Positions 1-8,356 of a DNA stretch of 64,000 nucleotides are shown piece after piece. The notes under the pieces were generated by a model, which was given only the letters and a program-made list of their open reading frames with translations, made no database searches and was not told the origin of the DNA. A program made the position numbers and the translations under genes. Each line of letters starts with the position of its first letter. The first letter of the stretch is position 1. The stretch lies in NCBI RefSeq assembly GCF_004015185.1, contig NZ_CP025746.1, positions 5,225,776 through 5,289,775 of the forward strand, read 5' to 3'. The stretch is from Clostridium manihotivorum (GTDB lineage Bacteria; Bacillota; Clostridia; Clostridiales; Clostridiaceae).

Positions 1-274
1 GTTTTGTACCATCAGGAAAGGTTGCTTCAATCTGAACTTCATCTATCATCTCAGCTATACCCTCCATAACATCCTCTTCCTTTAATATAGTTGTTCCAAA
101 GCTCATAAGCTCTGTTACAGTCTTCCCATCTCTAGCCGCTTCCATAAGCTCAGAGCAAATAAGTGCCACTGCCTCTGGATAGTTTAATTTTAACCCTCTA
201 TCCTTACGCTTTCTTGCAAGCTCCCCAGCATAATGAAGCATCAGTTTTTCCATTTCTCTAGGAGTAAAATACAT
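1..274 (-). CDS. ureA: Urease subunit gamma, partial (runs off left edge)
   Basis: The first 91 residues of the urease gamma subunit, which with the beta and alpha subunits forms the cytoplasmic nickel enzyme that hydrolyses urea to ammonia and carbamate. The translated N-terminus has the family signatures FTPREMEKL, LKLNYPEAVAL, EAARDGKTV and VQIEATFPDGTK, which cover almost the whole subunit (usual length about 100 residues). The start ATG at 274 follows an AAGGT-type site. The rest of a ureABC operon should lie to the left, outside the window. The annotation rests on clear similarity to conserved motifs known from the family. Confidence 0.93.
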   Translation of the reverse strand, partial: MYFTPREMEKLMLHYAGELARKRKDRGLKLNYPEAVALICSELMEAARDGKTVTELMSFGTTILKEEDVMEGIAEMIDEVQIEATFPDGTK

Positions 275-305
275 ACACACACCTTACCTTTCTATTAACT
301 ATTGC

Positions 306-470
306 TTACTTTCCTACTTTGCCCAGCTGCCTTTCCCAATGTATATGAGGAACGTCAGGCAGATGAATAAGTTTTATTTTTACTGTATGCGCTAAGAGCT
401 GTTGTAAATTCTTGATATTACTAGGCTTAGTTATAGCAATATTTATGTTTTCTATACAGTAAAAAGGCAT
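306..470 (-). CDS. Small 54-residue ORF upstream of ureA, function unknown
   Basis: An open frame of 54 residues starting at ATG 470 and ending 31 bases before ureA in the same direction. An AAGGAGGT sequence lies upstream, but about 14 bases from the ATG, longer than usual. The product begins MPFYCIENINIAIT and is basic, with several His residues near its C-terminus. I do not recognise it. Part of its DNA (around 415-445) resembles two other non-coding stretches in the window (11200-11235 and 26100-26135), so it may be a repeat relic rather than a gene. Confidence 0.25.
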   Translation of the reverse strand: MPFYCIENINIAITKPSNIKNLQQLLAHTVKIKLIHLPDVPHIHWERQLGKVGK

Positions 471-621
471 CTCAATTAAGAGATACCTCCTTGTATCAAT
501 ATTTTAACTTTATTTTATTTATGTGGAATATTTTTCTTATGCCAATATTATACTATCAGTATTCAATTCATACAATAAGCGTTTTATAAATTAATTAGTT
601 TGCCTACTTGCATTACTTCAT

Positions 622-723
622 CTAGAAGTACCACTTCATACTAAAATATATGTTTTCAAATTTTCCTCTCAGAAGCCAGATTATTTTTTAAAATAGTTAT
701 CTGATTAAAGTGGTGCATCTTTA
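622..723. repeat. Palindromic repeat, family C, copy 1
   Basis: A stretch of about 100 bp whose two ends are inverted: GAAGTACCACTTCAT on the left and AAAGTGGTGCATCTTT on the right. An AT-rich middle contains TTTTCAAATT and CTCTCAGAAG. The same ends and middle occur at 39507-39602, and related ends at 22649-22736 and 28525-28580. The right arm runs into the end of the ABC permease gene, so its last codons (KDAPL and stop) come from the repeat. It may act as a terminator or be a small non-autonomous mobile element. Confidence 0.6.
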
Positions 724-2291
724 TAAGCTATTAACTTTCTAAAGCTGTGTCCGGCATATACTAATATAGTAATTAACAAAAACACTGGAGATAAATATAA
801 TAATAGTAATTTGCTTTTGAATATTGAAGAAATCATAACAATGAATATTAATGGTAACAATGTGAGAATAAAGTATGGCTTTAAAACTTTAAAAATATGC
901 TCCGCTGAAAATAAATCCTTCACTTCTACCCAGTTTAGTGACATATTCTCAATATCCAACTGAATTAAAATTATTGTCATTCCAATTATATATGTCACTG
1001 CAATGACTTCAAGTAATAAAAATTCAAGAAAATTGGAGTAGAATACCATTATCAGTACATTACTACTTATAAATACAATAATATTAGTTAGCATTGCAAC
1101 TATGAATTTTGCTAACAGAAAATCTCTTTTTTCCACTGGGAAAACCTTAAGTTGAGTTAAAGATCTTCCTTCTCTTGAGAATGACGTAATCATCGTAGCA
1201 TTTCCTATTTGAAAGCTTAACAACCATAAAACCAGCAGAAAAGGTTTTAAACTAGGTGCAATTACTATAATATTACTAATTTGTCTTCTAAATACCAGCA
1301 GTCCTATGGCACCGATTATAGAATACATAAAGTTAAAAGTTATACAATTAAATCTAATAGATGGTATTTGTATTATTACTTTAAGATCTCTTATCACATT
1401 GGAGATAATAGTATTTTTAGGTCTAAAATCATAATTACTTGTATCAACTTCTGATTTTTCAGAGGCTTTTGAGGCAAAGATTTCACTTTTCATAATACTA
1501 GCATATGCTTCACCAAGCTTATAAAAGCCAAAACTTGAAATAGTTATTATAGACATTGCTATGAAATAATTTATAAATAAAGCTTTACTTAAACTCTCTT
1601 TAAAAAAGCTGTACAGCAACAAATTATTAAAGACAATATGGTTAATTAAAGCTGACTTCATAAGAAAATAAGTGAGTATCATTACTGCTATATCAACTAA
1701 TATAAGCCAAATATCAATTTTCCAAGTAGCTTTCCTATTACTAATTGCGGCCACAACCCAGAATATAGTTAAGGTTATTAAGGTAATATACACAACTGGA
1801 ACAGCAGTAATAATAATTTGGTATATAAATACCTGTAAATAATAATTAATGCTGACATGTTCCAAAATACCATAACTAAATAAAAACACAACAACCAATA
1901 TGGAAACCAAAGAATTATATAAATAGCTCATAACAGCTTTAGAAAATAGTAGCTTTCCAGGTTTTATTGGAAATATAATCATTTCCTTCCAATCACTAGC
2001 TAGATAGAAGGTAGTAATTATCTGCTTAAGCATAAGTAAGCTACTTATAAATAATTGAATATTTATTATGGAATTAAGCATTAATATTTCGCTTCTACTT
2101 GTATGTAAAGTGTTAAATACTCTTGCAAAAGAAATCTCCATGCAGCTAATAGCAAAAATGATAAAAATAACTGCCTTTATTAGCTTGCCGCCTCTACCTT
2201 CTTCCCCTAGAGTCAAATTCAATTTACTTCTTACATTAGTCTTTATAAGAGAGACTAATTGTTTTTGAGGAGTTAGTTTTAATTGTGTCAT
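705..2291 (-). CDS. ABC-2 type exporter permease
   Basis: A hydrophobic protein of about 528 residues with many predicted membrane spans, lying directly downstream of an ABC ATPase gene and overlapping it by 56 bases, so the two are translationally coupled. I chose ATG 2291 (MTQLKLTPQKQL), because GGAGGTG sits 7 bases upstream; a longer frame up to 2327 has no ribosome site. It would form the membrane channel of an ABC-2 exporter; substrate unknown. A conserved-looking cytoplasmic loop (SREGRSL, residues about 380) is typical of this permease group. The last codons lie inside a family C repeat, so the natural C-terminus may have been altered. Confidence 0.8.
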   Translation of the reverse strand: MTQLKLTPQKQLVSLIKTNVRSKLNLTLGEEGRGGKLIKAVIFIIFAISCMEISFARVFNTLHTSRSEILMLNSIINIQLFISSLLMLKQIITTFYLASDWKEMIIFPIKPGKLLFSKAVMSYLYNSLVSILVVVFLFSYGILEHVSINYYLQVFIYQIIITAVPVVYITLITLTIFWVVAAISNRKATWKIDIWLILVDIAVMILTYFLMKSALINHIVFNNLLLYSFFKESLSKALFINYFIAMSIITISSFGFYKLGEAYASIMKSEIFASKASEKSEVDTSNYDFRPKNTIISNVIRDLKVIIQIPSIRFNCITFNFMYSIIGAIGLLVFRRQISNIIVIAPSLKPFLLVLWLLSFQIGNATMITSFSREGRSLTQLKVFPVEKRDFLLAKFIVAMLTNIIVFISSNVLIMVFYSNFLEFLLLEVIAVTYIIGMTIILIQLDIENMSLNWVEVKDLFSAEHIFKVLKPYFILTLLPLIFIVMISSIFKSKLLLLYLSPVFLLITILVYAGHSFRKLIAYKDAPL

Positions 2292-3006
2292 CTCTAAACA
2301 CCTCCATGTAAATTTTCTCCAAGTCATAGGAATTATTAAATTTATTTTTTAGTTCAGAAAGCTTTCCAAAAAATAAAGTTTTCCCTTTCTTAATCAATAT
2401 AACCTCATCACAAAGATTTTCTACTATTTCTAAGATGTGTGAGGATAAAAGTATTATATTTCCCTTGCTTGCGTATTCCTTCATGAATAACTTTAACTCA
2501 TAGGTGATTTGGGGATCTAACCCATTAAAAGGTTCGTCTAGTATCCAAACCTTAGGGCTATGTATCAAGGAAGATATTATCATTATTTTTTGCTTCATTC
2601 CTTTAGAGAACTTGTCCATTCTTGTATTTAAATCATTTAGTATATCAAATCTTTCAGCTAGTCCTAATATTTGCTTCTTTCTTTCTTCCTCAGAAACCTT
2701 ATACATATCTGCCACAAAGTTTAGATACTCTATAGCCTTTAAACTTAAGAATTTATTTTCATCATCAGATACATAACCTATCTGCCTTTTAACCTCCATG
2801 GCACTATCCTTGATAGTTTTACCATTGATACTAATGCTCCCCTCTGAAGGATCCTTAATTCCAATAAGCATGCTTATAGTTGTAGTCTTACCTGCACCAT
2901 TAGGCCCTACTAAACCTAAAATACTTCCATCTTTTATCTCAATATTAAGATTATCTACGGCAGTAAAATCCTTATATCTTTTTGATACATTTTTAATACA
3001 AATCAT
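2236..3006 (-). CDS. ABC transporter ATP-binding protein
   Basis: A 256-residue nucleotide-binding protein that would power the adjacent permease. Walker A is GPNGAGKTT (about residues 34-42), the ABC signature region is FSKGMKQK, Walker B is VWILDEPF followed by NGLDP, and the H-loop is SSHI. This layout matches the CcmA/EcsA-like exporter ATPases paired with ABC-2 permeases. The start ATG 3006 has a weak GGGGAT-type site upstream. Its 3' end overlaps the permease start. Substrate (drug, peptide or lipid) cannot be read from the sequence. Confidence 0.92.
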   Translation of the reverse strand: MICIKNVSKRYKDFTAVDNLNIEIKDGSILGLVGPNGAGKTTTISMLIGIKDPSEGSISINGKTIKDSAMEVKRQIGYVSDDENKFLSLKAIEYLNFVADMYKVSEEERKKQILGLAERFDILNDLNTRMDKFSKGMKQKIMIISSLIHSPKVWILDEPFNGLDPQITYELKLFMKEYASKGNIILLSSHILEIVENLCDEVILIKKGKTLFFGKLSELKNKFNNSYDLEKIYMEVFRDDTIKTNSSKTISLSYKD

Positions 3007-3293
3007 AATATCCCCAGCCCTTTCGTCAAAATGTATTCTCTTTAATCAAGTAATTTGCAAGCTTGTTTATATTGAACCTTTAATTTAATAGCCTTCACTT
3101 GCTAACTCCCCCTGGTGAAGCTAAGTCTTCCTCAAACTGAGAGTTTAATGATCTTGCTCAAAGAATTATATTATTTTGTCATATTCCATGTCTAAAACTT
3201 ATATTGCAAACGTTATACCTTATTATGTCAACAATGTATATATAATGCCAACTGTGTTTTCATAAGCTACCTTAAGATATGCTTATAAAGCAT
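3007..3293. other. Intergenic stretch with fragment of family A repeat
   Basis: No gene seen. The part 3100-3215 contains a CAAAGAATTATATTATTTTG block followed by CATATTCCATGTCTAAAAC, which closely resembles the interior of the long family A repeat at 51826-51885. The terminal inverted repeats are not clear here, so I read it as a decayed copy. The promoter of the ABC operon should lie in this stretch, but I could not define it. Confidence 0.35.
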
Positions 3294-3319
3294 AAAAAAA
3301 AGAGAGCTATGCTCTCTTA
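3294..3319 (-). terminator. Rho-independent terminator
   Basis: On the minus strand AAGAGAGC and GCTCTCTT form a stem with a 3-base loop, followed by a run of seven T. It sits downstream of the small gene at 3376-3663 and should end its transcript. Confidence 0.8.
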
Positions 3320-3375
3320 AAATTGGTAAATCTGATAAATATCAAGTTTTTCCCACTATAATAACAATTTTTTAA

Positions 3376-3663
3376 CTAAAACTTAAAACTCTTATCTTCT
3401 TCTTCTAAAACTTCAACTATGAATCTATCAAACTCAATATCTTCAATAAAATTATCATTGTTAAAGGTAGTTTTCCTTCTTTTATTGAAATCCCTAATAT
3501 TAGTTTCTAGCCAGTAAGGCTTTCCTATATCAAACTTTTCGCAAAGTTCATTTATGCAATCCTTTACCGCTTCCTCATAGTTTTCTTCCTTATCAGAAGT
3601 AGCCACTTCATCTAAAATTATCTTATTATTTCTTATAACTTTTCCCCATATTCTTATCATCAT
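3376..3663 (-). CDS. Conserved hypothetical protein, about 95 residues
   Basis: A small acidic soluble protein beginning MMIRIWGKVIRNNKI and ending EEEDKSFKF, with no membrane span or signal. ATG 3663 (or the next ATG at 3660) follows GGAGGAAAAT; the longer frame begins with TTG inside the ribosome site itself and is unlikely. It has its own terminator and no operon partner. I do not recognise a named family, although short acidic proteins of this kind occur in clostridia. Function unknown. Confidence 0.65.
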   Translation of the reverse strand: MMIRIWGKVIRNNKIILDEVATSDKEENYEEAVKDCINELCEKFDIGKPYWLETNIRDFNKRRKTTFNNDNFIEDIEFDRFIVEVLEEEDKSFKF

Positions 3664-3724
3664 ATTTTCCTCCAACTATACATCCGTGACTATTGTATAT
3701 CAACAATTATAAACGCTTTTAAAA

Positions 3725-3835
3725 TAGTTCATTAGCTCATTGAAATTAAGTGTTCAACTATCTATATATTACCTAGCTTGCACGTATAGTATCTACTATA
3801 TAAGCACTTGATTTCAACGATATTACTAAACTTAT
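3725..3835. repeat. Inverted-repeat element, family A (diverged)
   Basis: Left arm ATTGAAATTAAGTGTTCAA and right arm AGCACTTGATTTCAACGATA are inverted copies of the family A terminal repeat, about 100 bp apart. The interior carries the AGTATCTACTATAT-like block seen in other copies. Non-coding. Confidence 0.5.
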
Positions 3836-3967
3836 CCAAGTTATAGACTTGAATACATCACATATTTTATGATTGAATGTTTTCTTAGGATTATACATTA
3901 ATATATTACTATTATCAATAGCATAGTATGGTTACAATATATAGTTATTTCTTCTTTTAGTCGCGGA

Positions 3968-4105
3968 TCACTGGTATTTCCATAATAAGTGTGTTCCTGT
4001 AAAAACTTTGCTATAACTTGTTCCGCCAACAGCTTCTGCAAGTTTATTGCCCTTTCCGTCCTTTTGTGTAAGCTTATTATTATTTAGGTCGTAGAATAAT
4101 GTTCT
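3968..4105 (-). pseudogene. C-terminal remnant of an unknown gene
   Basis: On the minus strand a frame of about 46 codons ends in the stop at 3968 and encodes FYDLNNNKLTQKDGKGNK, then LAEAVGGTSY and HLLWKYQ. There is no start codon or ribosome site at its upstream edge, where the frame meets a stop. It looks like the end of a longer protein whose front has been lost. The parent family is not recognised. Confidence 0.3.
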
Positions 4106-4230
4106 CTGTAGCTTTCTATAGTGTCAAAAGTTGCCTTGCGAAAGCCAGAACGGAGAACCTTATTTGGAAAAATCTTAAAGAAGTTAACCTATCACTCTTG
4201 ACAGTGGCAAAAGCAAATGCTACTATATCA

Positions 4231-4270
4231 TTAATGGATATATCCATTAATGATATATCCATTAATGATA
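4231..4270 (+). promoter_or_regulatory. Candidate PadR operator: palindrome plus 15-bp direct repeat
   Basis: Just upstream of the padR-like gene lie a perfect 20-base palindrome (TTAATGGATATATCCATTAA, 4231-4250) and two exact tandem copies of a 15-base unit TATCCATTAATGATA (4241-4255 and 4256-4270). The repeats end 2 bases before the ribosome site AAGGAGG. PadR-family regulators commonly repress their own genes from such sites, so autoregulation is a reasonable inference. Confidence 0.5.
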
Positions 4271-4286
4271 TTAAGGAGGCTCAAAA

Positions 4287-4613
4287 TTGTCCCGAAAAAA
4301 TTCAATTGAAAGTGAACAATTAACTGATACAACATATTATATTTTACTCTGTCTTACTGAACCAGCTCATGGTTATGCACTGATGAGCAAGATTCAGGAG
4401 ATATCTTCTGGTACTTTTGATGTAGGACCCGCAAGTATGTATACAAACTTAAAAAAGCTGTTGGGTGCGGACTTGATTGAGATAACAGAAGTTGATAAAA
4501 AATCCTACCAATTAACTTCAAAAGGTACACGACTGCTAGTTGACGAATATGAACGGAGATCCAAAATTGTTCAGCAAAGTAAAAATATAATTGAGAAAAT
4601 AAGGAGAGGTTAA
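4287..4613 (+). CDS. PadR-family transcriptional regulator
   Basis: A 108-residue winged-helix regulator. Family features are the LTDTTYYILLCLTEPAHGYALM helix region, then GPASMYTNLKKLL in the recognition helix and a C-terminal dimerisation helix. The start is TTG 4287, 7 bases after AAGGAGG. Six bases downstream begins a DUF2812 membrane protein, a partnership seen widely in Firmicutes and repeated at 17994-19389 in this window. A palindrome and direct repeats directly upstream suggest self-repression. The signal sensed is unknown. Confidence 0.9.
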   Translation: MSRKNSIESEQLTDTTYYILLCLTEPAHGYALMSKIQEISSGTFDVGPASMYTNLKKLLGADLIEITEVDKKSYQLTSKGTRLLVDEYERRSKIVQQSKNIIEKIRRG

Positions 4614-4618
4614 TTTTT

Positions 4619-5161
4619 ATGAAAAAAGCACAATTTAAAAAAATAAATTATTTCATGGGATGGATGACAAATGAAAAATATATATTACGTAAGCTTGAGC
4701 AACTGGCCGCAAAGGGATGGCTCTATGATTCGTGCACGAAGTTTCATGTAATCCTCAAACAAGGAGTTCCAAGGAAAATACAATACGCCATTGACTTGCC
4801 TCCAATTAAAGAAGAAGAAAGAGAGGAATACTTAAAATATTTTGAATCCGTTGGCTGGCATCTTGCCTACAAAAACTGTTGCTTTTATGTCTTTTATGCC
4901 GATAAAAATGCACCGTCCCTTCACACAGATCAGACTTTACAGGAGCAAGTAAGGGAACAATGGCAGAAAAAGATGGTTCCACGCGCTATTCTTTTTTTAG
5001 CTCTCACAATGTTTTTTATAATCTTGGGAAAAGCACCTGTTCCATCTTGGTTACAAATATTATGCTTTCCTCTTACTGTAATCTCAGGAGGACTTTTCGC
5101 AATGCTGGTCTATGCATCCATTTCACTTTCTCATATTCATCACAATCACAACAATAATTAA
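4619..5161 (+). CDS. DUF2812 domain membrane protein
   Basis: A 180-residue protein with an N-terminal DUF2812 domain (about residues 10-100: FMGWMTNEKYILRKLEQLAAKGW, with E-W-L spacing typical of the family) and two membrane spans near the C-terminus (about 122-140 and 145-168), ending in a His/Asn-rich tail. It follows the PadR gene by 5 bases in one operon. DUF2812 proteins are generally encoded beside PadR regulators; their biochemical role is not established. Compared with the second copy in this window (356 residues) this one has a single DUF2812 domain. Confidence 0.8.
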   Translation: MKKAQFKKINYFMGWMTNEKYILRKLEQLAAKGWLYDSCTKFHVILKQGVPRKIQYAIDLPPIKEEEREEYLKYFESVGWHLAYKNCCFYVFYADKNAPSLHTDQTLQEQVREQWQKKMVPRAILFLALTMFFIILGKAPVPSWLQILCFPLTVISGGLFAMLVYASISLSHIHHNHNNN

Positions 5162-5164
5162 ATA

Positions 5165-5428
5165 GTGAATGGCTTTGACAGGAAAGGCCTTGGAAACTTT
5201 TTGAAGGATAGAATGCTACGTCTTGGCATCCCCCTGCTGGTATATTTTTTCGTATTAAGCCCTATCGCTTCTATCGGCTTTTATCAAATCCCATCTTAGT
5301 TAACTGGGATAACAACTGCTTTAACCTGGAATCAGTATCCTAAACTGATTGGTTTTGGCCCTCTATATTTTATCCTCATGCTGCTAATTTTCGATTTCGG
5401 TTATGCACTATGGCCTGAAGTTATATAA
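5165..5428 (+). pseudogene. Acyltransferase family 3 (OafA/OpgC-like) fragment
   Basis: A frame immediately after the DUF2812 gene encodes FLKDRMLRLGIPLLVYFFVL, then GPLYFILMLLIFDFGYALW, which are core membrane segments of acyltransferase-3 proteins. The frame is interrupted by a TAG after YQIPS and lacks the N-terminal His-containing span and everything after the GPLYF segment. It is an internal relic of a gene that would normally be 330-400 residues long. Confidence 0.6.
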
Positions 5429-5562
5429 AACAAAGAATCTGGACCTTCTAAGTCTAAAACTTTTAAAATGAGCCTATAAAATATAAAAAACAGAAACTCT
5501 GTAAATCAGCTTTTGACGCTAAATTTATGGAGTTTCCACATTTTCAAGTTTTGAGCTTCCAC

Positions 5563-5667
5563 CTAAATCGTATCTATAGCAATTACGAGCTTTGTTTGAT
5601 CCTTCACTTTTACATATCTTAATCCTATTTTAAATGTTATTGATGGTTCTTTATAATAATAGGCCAT
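5563..5667 (-). CDS. Possible 34-residue ORF
   Basis: A short frame MAYYYKEPSITFKIGLRY ending ...IAIDTI, with GGAGAATTAAT before its ATG. It could be the truncated front of a lost gene or a real small protein. There is no recognised homology, and nothing in the neighbours supports a function. Confidence 0.2.
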   Translation of the reverse strand: MAYYYKEPSITFKIGLRYVKVKDQTKLVIAIDTI

Positions 5668-5697
5668 ATTAATTCTCCATTCTCATATTAATTATTT

Positions 5698-6342
5698 CTA
5701 ATCAACAATATCTAATAAATCTGAAAATTTATCAATCATATAGTCAGGTGCGTATTCACTAAGTTCTTCAAGACTATTATTACCATATGTCACTGCGCAA
5801 GTAGAACATGATGCACTTTTCCCCATTTGTATGTCGTATATAGTATCACCGATTACTAAAGATTTGTAATTATAAGTGTGCAATTCTTTAATAGCAAGAT
5901 TAACGATATCTGGAGAAGGTTTTTTATTTGAAACGTCTTGCTCTCCACCTATAAAAGAGAATAAGGAGAAAATTTTTAATTTTTCTAAAAGCACTGAAAG
6001 GGAATTTCTTCCTTTACTTGACGCTACACCTAGCTTTATACCTCTTCCATGTAGAACTTTTAACGTACTCTCTACTTCTGGAAAAAGTTCTACAGTTTCA
6101 AAAGATATATTGTCATATCTTAACCGATACTCCCTTATTGCATCGTCCAGTTCTTTACCATCTAACCCTGCAATATCTTGAAATGTATTTTTTAGAGGAA
6201 GTCCAATACGTTTCTTTATCTCTTCTTCATCAGCTAGAGTCATGTTAATATGCTTCAAAGTTTCTTGTACTGTTAATATTATGCTCTGTTTAGTATCTGC
6301 AATAGTTCCATCAAAGTCTAAAATTATAGTTTCAAACTTCAT
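5698..6342 (-). CDS. HAD-family hydrolase, phosphoglycolate phosphatase-like
   Basis: A 214-residue haloacid-dehalogenase-type phosphatase. Motif I is DFDGTIADT (residues 9-17), motif II lies in GVASSKGRNS, motif III is the Lys in KKPSPDI and motif IV is VIGDTIYDIQMG. The all-helical cap between motifs I and II places it with Gph/PpaX phosphatases, which act on small phosphate esters such as phosphoglycolate or pyrophosphate. The start ATG 6342 has a full AGGAGGTG site. It stands alone. Exact substrate cannot be assigned. Confidence 0.88.
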   Translation of the reverse strand: MKFETIILDFDGTIADTKQSIILTVQETLKHINMTLADEEEIKKRIGLPLKNTFQDIAGLDGKELDDAIREYRLRYDNISFETVELFPEVESTLKVLHGRGIKLGVASSKGRNSLSVLLEKLKIFSLFSFIGGEQDVSNKKPSPDIVNLAIKELHTYNYKSLVIGDTIYDIQMGKSASCSTCAVTYGNNSLEELSEYAPDYMIDKFSDLLDIVD

Positions 6343-6373
6343 TTTACACCTCCTATAATATTAATAATCTCTC

Positions 6374-6418
6374 GGAATCTTTAAGCCTTGATTTATCTGG
6401 CTTAAAGATTCCTTTTTT
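6374..6418 (+). terminator. Hairpin terminator upstream of IS transposase
   Basis: A perfect 14-bp stem (GGAATCTTTAAGCC with GGCTTAAAGATTCC), an 11-base loop and six T. There is no plus-strand gene upstream for it to terminate, so it may shield the transposase from outside transcription. Confidence 0.75.
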
Positions 6419-6528
6419 ATTGAAATCCCCCACTTTTTTGTTAAAAGCACTTGACAAAAATATCGAAAAATGCGGCGCTACGCGCCCCTTAAATATAAGG
6501 TATATTTTTCGATTGGAGGAGATTTTTA

Positions 6529-8011
6529 ATGTTACCTGTTTACTCTGGCGGCCATTCCGCCTATCAAAAATTTGTTGTTGAAATGCTTCGTAAATATTAT
6601 CCTAATCCGGATGCTATCGCGCGTTCTACCTGGGATATCATTGATCGTTTCTGGAACCTAGACCTCTCATATACTGAAATACATCTGAAAAATAAATATT
6701 CCATTTTCGGTCCGAAGCCGAGAAATCCTTCTTGTATGCATAGATCATATCTTTTATCTATTGATTTTAAAGTTACTTCAGTAACTGATTGGGTTGCACA
6801 ACTTAAGATCAACCCTCTTTATGCTATATTGAGCGGATTTGAAGTAGGCGACACTCCTGGTGTTGGTACTTTTTATGACTTCTTTAGCCGCTTATGGGAT
6901 TCTGATAATAACAATCTTTCATCTCAGTTACAACCTTTAAAAACTTCTGTAAAAAAACCTAAAAAGAAAGGTTTAAAAGCTGATCCAGTTGAAAAGACAA
7001 CAGTAGAACAACTATTAAAAGAATTACAAGGAGTATCTTTTTAAGTGATGAACAACCTTATAGTTCCCTTTTAATTTATATAAAAATGAGTTTCTTAATC
7101 TTTCTATACAAAAGGGACTGATCAATACAGAGAACTTAGCTCTTGCAGGTGATGGCACACCAGTCGCTACCTCTGCAAGAGAACGAAAACACCGTGTATG
7201 TGATTGTATTTCCAAAGGTATTACTGACTGTACTTGCGATAGATTCTTTTCTCAGCCTGACTGTGACATCGGCTGGGATTCATCAAGAGACTGTTTTTAT
7301 CATGGATATGATCTCTACATGTTTGTTGCATCTGATTCTGATAGTGATCTTCCAGTATTCCCTTTGTTTGGGCCAGCCTCAAGGCATGACTCCCATGGAT
7401 TTCTCCATGCGTTTTTTCGCATGAAAAGTTTACTTCATGACTTTAAAATAGACAAAATTATTCTCGACTCTGCTCATGATGCCATGCCATTTTATGAATA
7501 CTTCAAGCAAGAAGGAATAACTCCGTTTATTGACTTGAATGAGAAACGTGGCATCAAAGTTAAATATAAAGATGATTTTATCATTGGTAAAGATGGTATT
7601 CCCGTCTGCAAAGCAGGCCGTAAGATGAATCGTGATGGTGTTGAAAAAAAGAAACACCGTATCAAATTCCATTGTCCTCTAACAAGTAGAAAGTATGGAT
7701 GTTCCTGCGAACACCCTTGTTCTGATTCCAAATACGGGAGAACGGTGCATCTGGCAATGAAAGATAATCCAAGATTGATAAACATCCCACCAAGGGATAG
7801 TAAAGAATGGAAAGTAGAATATAATTCAAGAACTTCCGTAGAACGTTCTAATAAACGACAAAAAATAGACTTTCTATTAGAAAGCGGCAGACACCGCTCT
7901 ACTAAGATGTGGTACTGCCGCCTCTATAACATCTTGATGCTACAACATCTCGATGCCTGGGATCTGCCTTTTGAGTCAGATCTCAAAAAATTGATTTTGC
8001 AAGCCGCTTAA
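6529..8011 (+). pseudogene. DDE-type transposase, frameshifted
   Basis: The front 171 residues (from ATG 6529 after GGAGGAG) read YSGGHSAYQKFVVEML and end at 7044. The same protein resumes around 7073 (FNLYKNEFLNLSIQKG), contains LALAGDGTPVATS, a cysteine-rich stretch CDCISKGITDCTC, then IILDSAHDAMPFYEYF and RTSVERSNKR near the C-terminus. The D...D...E pattern (GDGTPV, LDSAHD, SVERSNK) is that of IS4-like DDE transposases. Two single-base losses in T runs near 7037-7042 and 7068-7073 explain the break, so the product is probably inactive. Confidence 0.8.
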
Positions 8012-8340
8012 TCAATACATAATTATTTTAAAACATAGCGGCAGCTATGTCTATTAGTTATGCTCATTTTTATTAATATTCCACATTCTCTGTAAATCTT
8101 TGGATAATATTCACTTTTTAATGTACGCTACCCCGATAGGACTATAATAATCACTCATAATTCCGAGAGACTATATTATTATAATTCTAAGGCTTTCAAT
8201 ATCCTAACATTTCAAACAGGCTGAAGGTTTTATTTTTTATATTTTAAATAATTTTACATTTTTTCATAAAACAAGTGTATCGCCTTATAAAAAAGAGGTA
8301 TAATTATACGTACATGTATCTTTCAATAAGCATATAAGTA
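8012..8340. other. Intergenic stretch upstream of RRNPP regulator
   Basis: No gene seen. It contains the right end of the decayed insertion sequence and, at 8299-8304, a TATAAT -10 box that probably drives the regulator at 8357. The -35 is poor. The text CCCCGATAGG at 8131-8140 recurs at 61409-61418 near the IS110 element. Confidence 0.4.
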
Positions 8341-8356
8341 AAGAGGGGTGAGTAGT

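Larger units (their letters stand above)
6369..8169. mobile_element. Decayed insertion sequence, family not assigned
   Basis: A transposase gene broken by frameshifts (6529-8011) lies between an 11-base inverted pair, TCTCTCGGAAT (6368-6378) and ATTCCGAGAGA (8160-8170), with similar AT-rich DNA outside each arm. I take these as possible ends. A strong hairpin terminator (6374-6418) lies just inside the left arm, as in many insertion sequences that block read-in transcription. Boundaries are tentative because no target duplication was identified. Confidence 0.5.

Noticed and set aside
2068..2268. Several 60-130-codon frames antisense to real genes (also 22035-22391, 52216-52614, 59806-60078)
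   Set aside because: They lie inside well-supported genes on the other strand, have no ribosome sites and show mirror-image codon bias.
4241..4270. Start of a CRISPR array
   Set aside because: Only two directly abutting 15-base units without spacers; no cas genes in the window.
4099..4323. A 74-codon plus-strand frame with ISINDISINDI repeats
   Set aside because: The repeated residues come from the 15-bp operator-like repeats, the frame runs through the PadR ribosome site and start, and no ribosome site precedes it.
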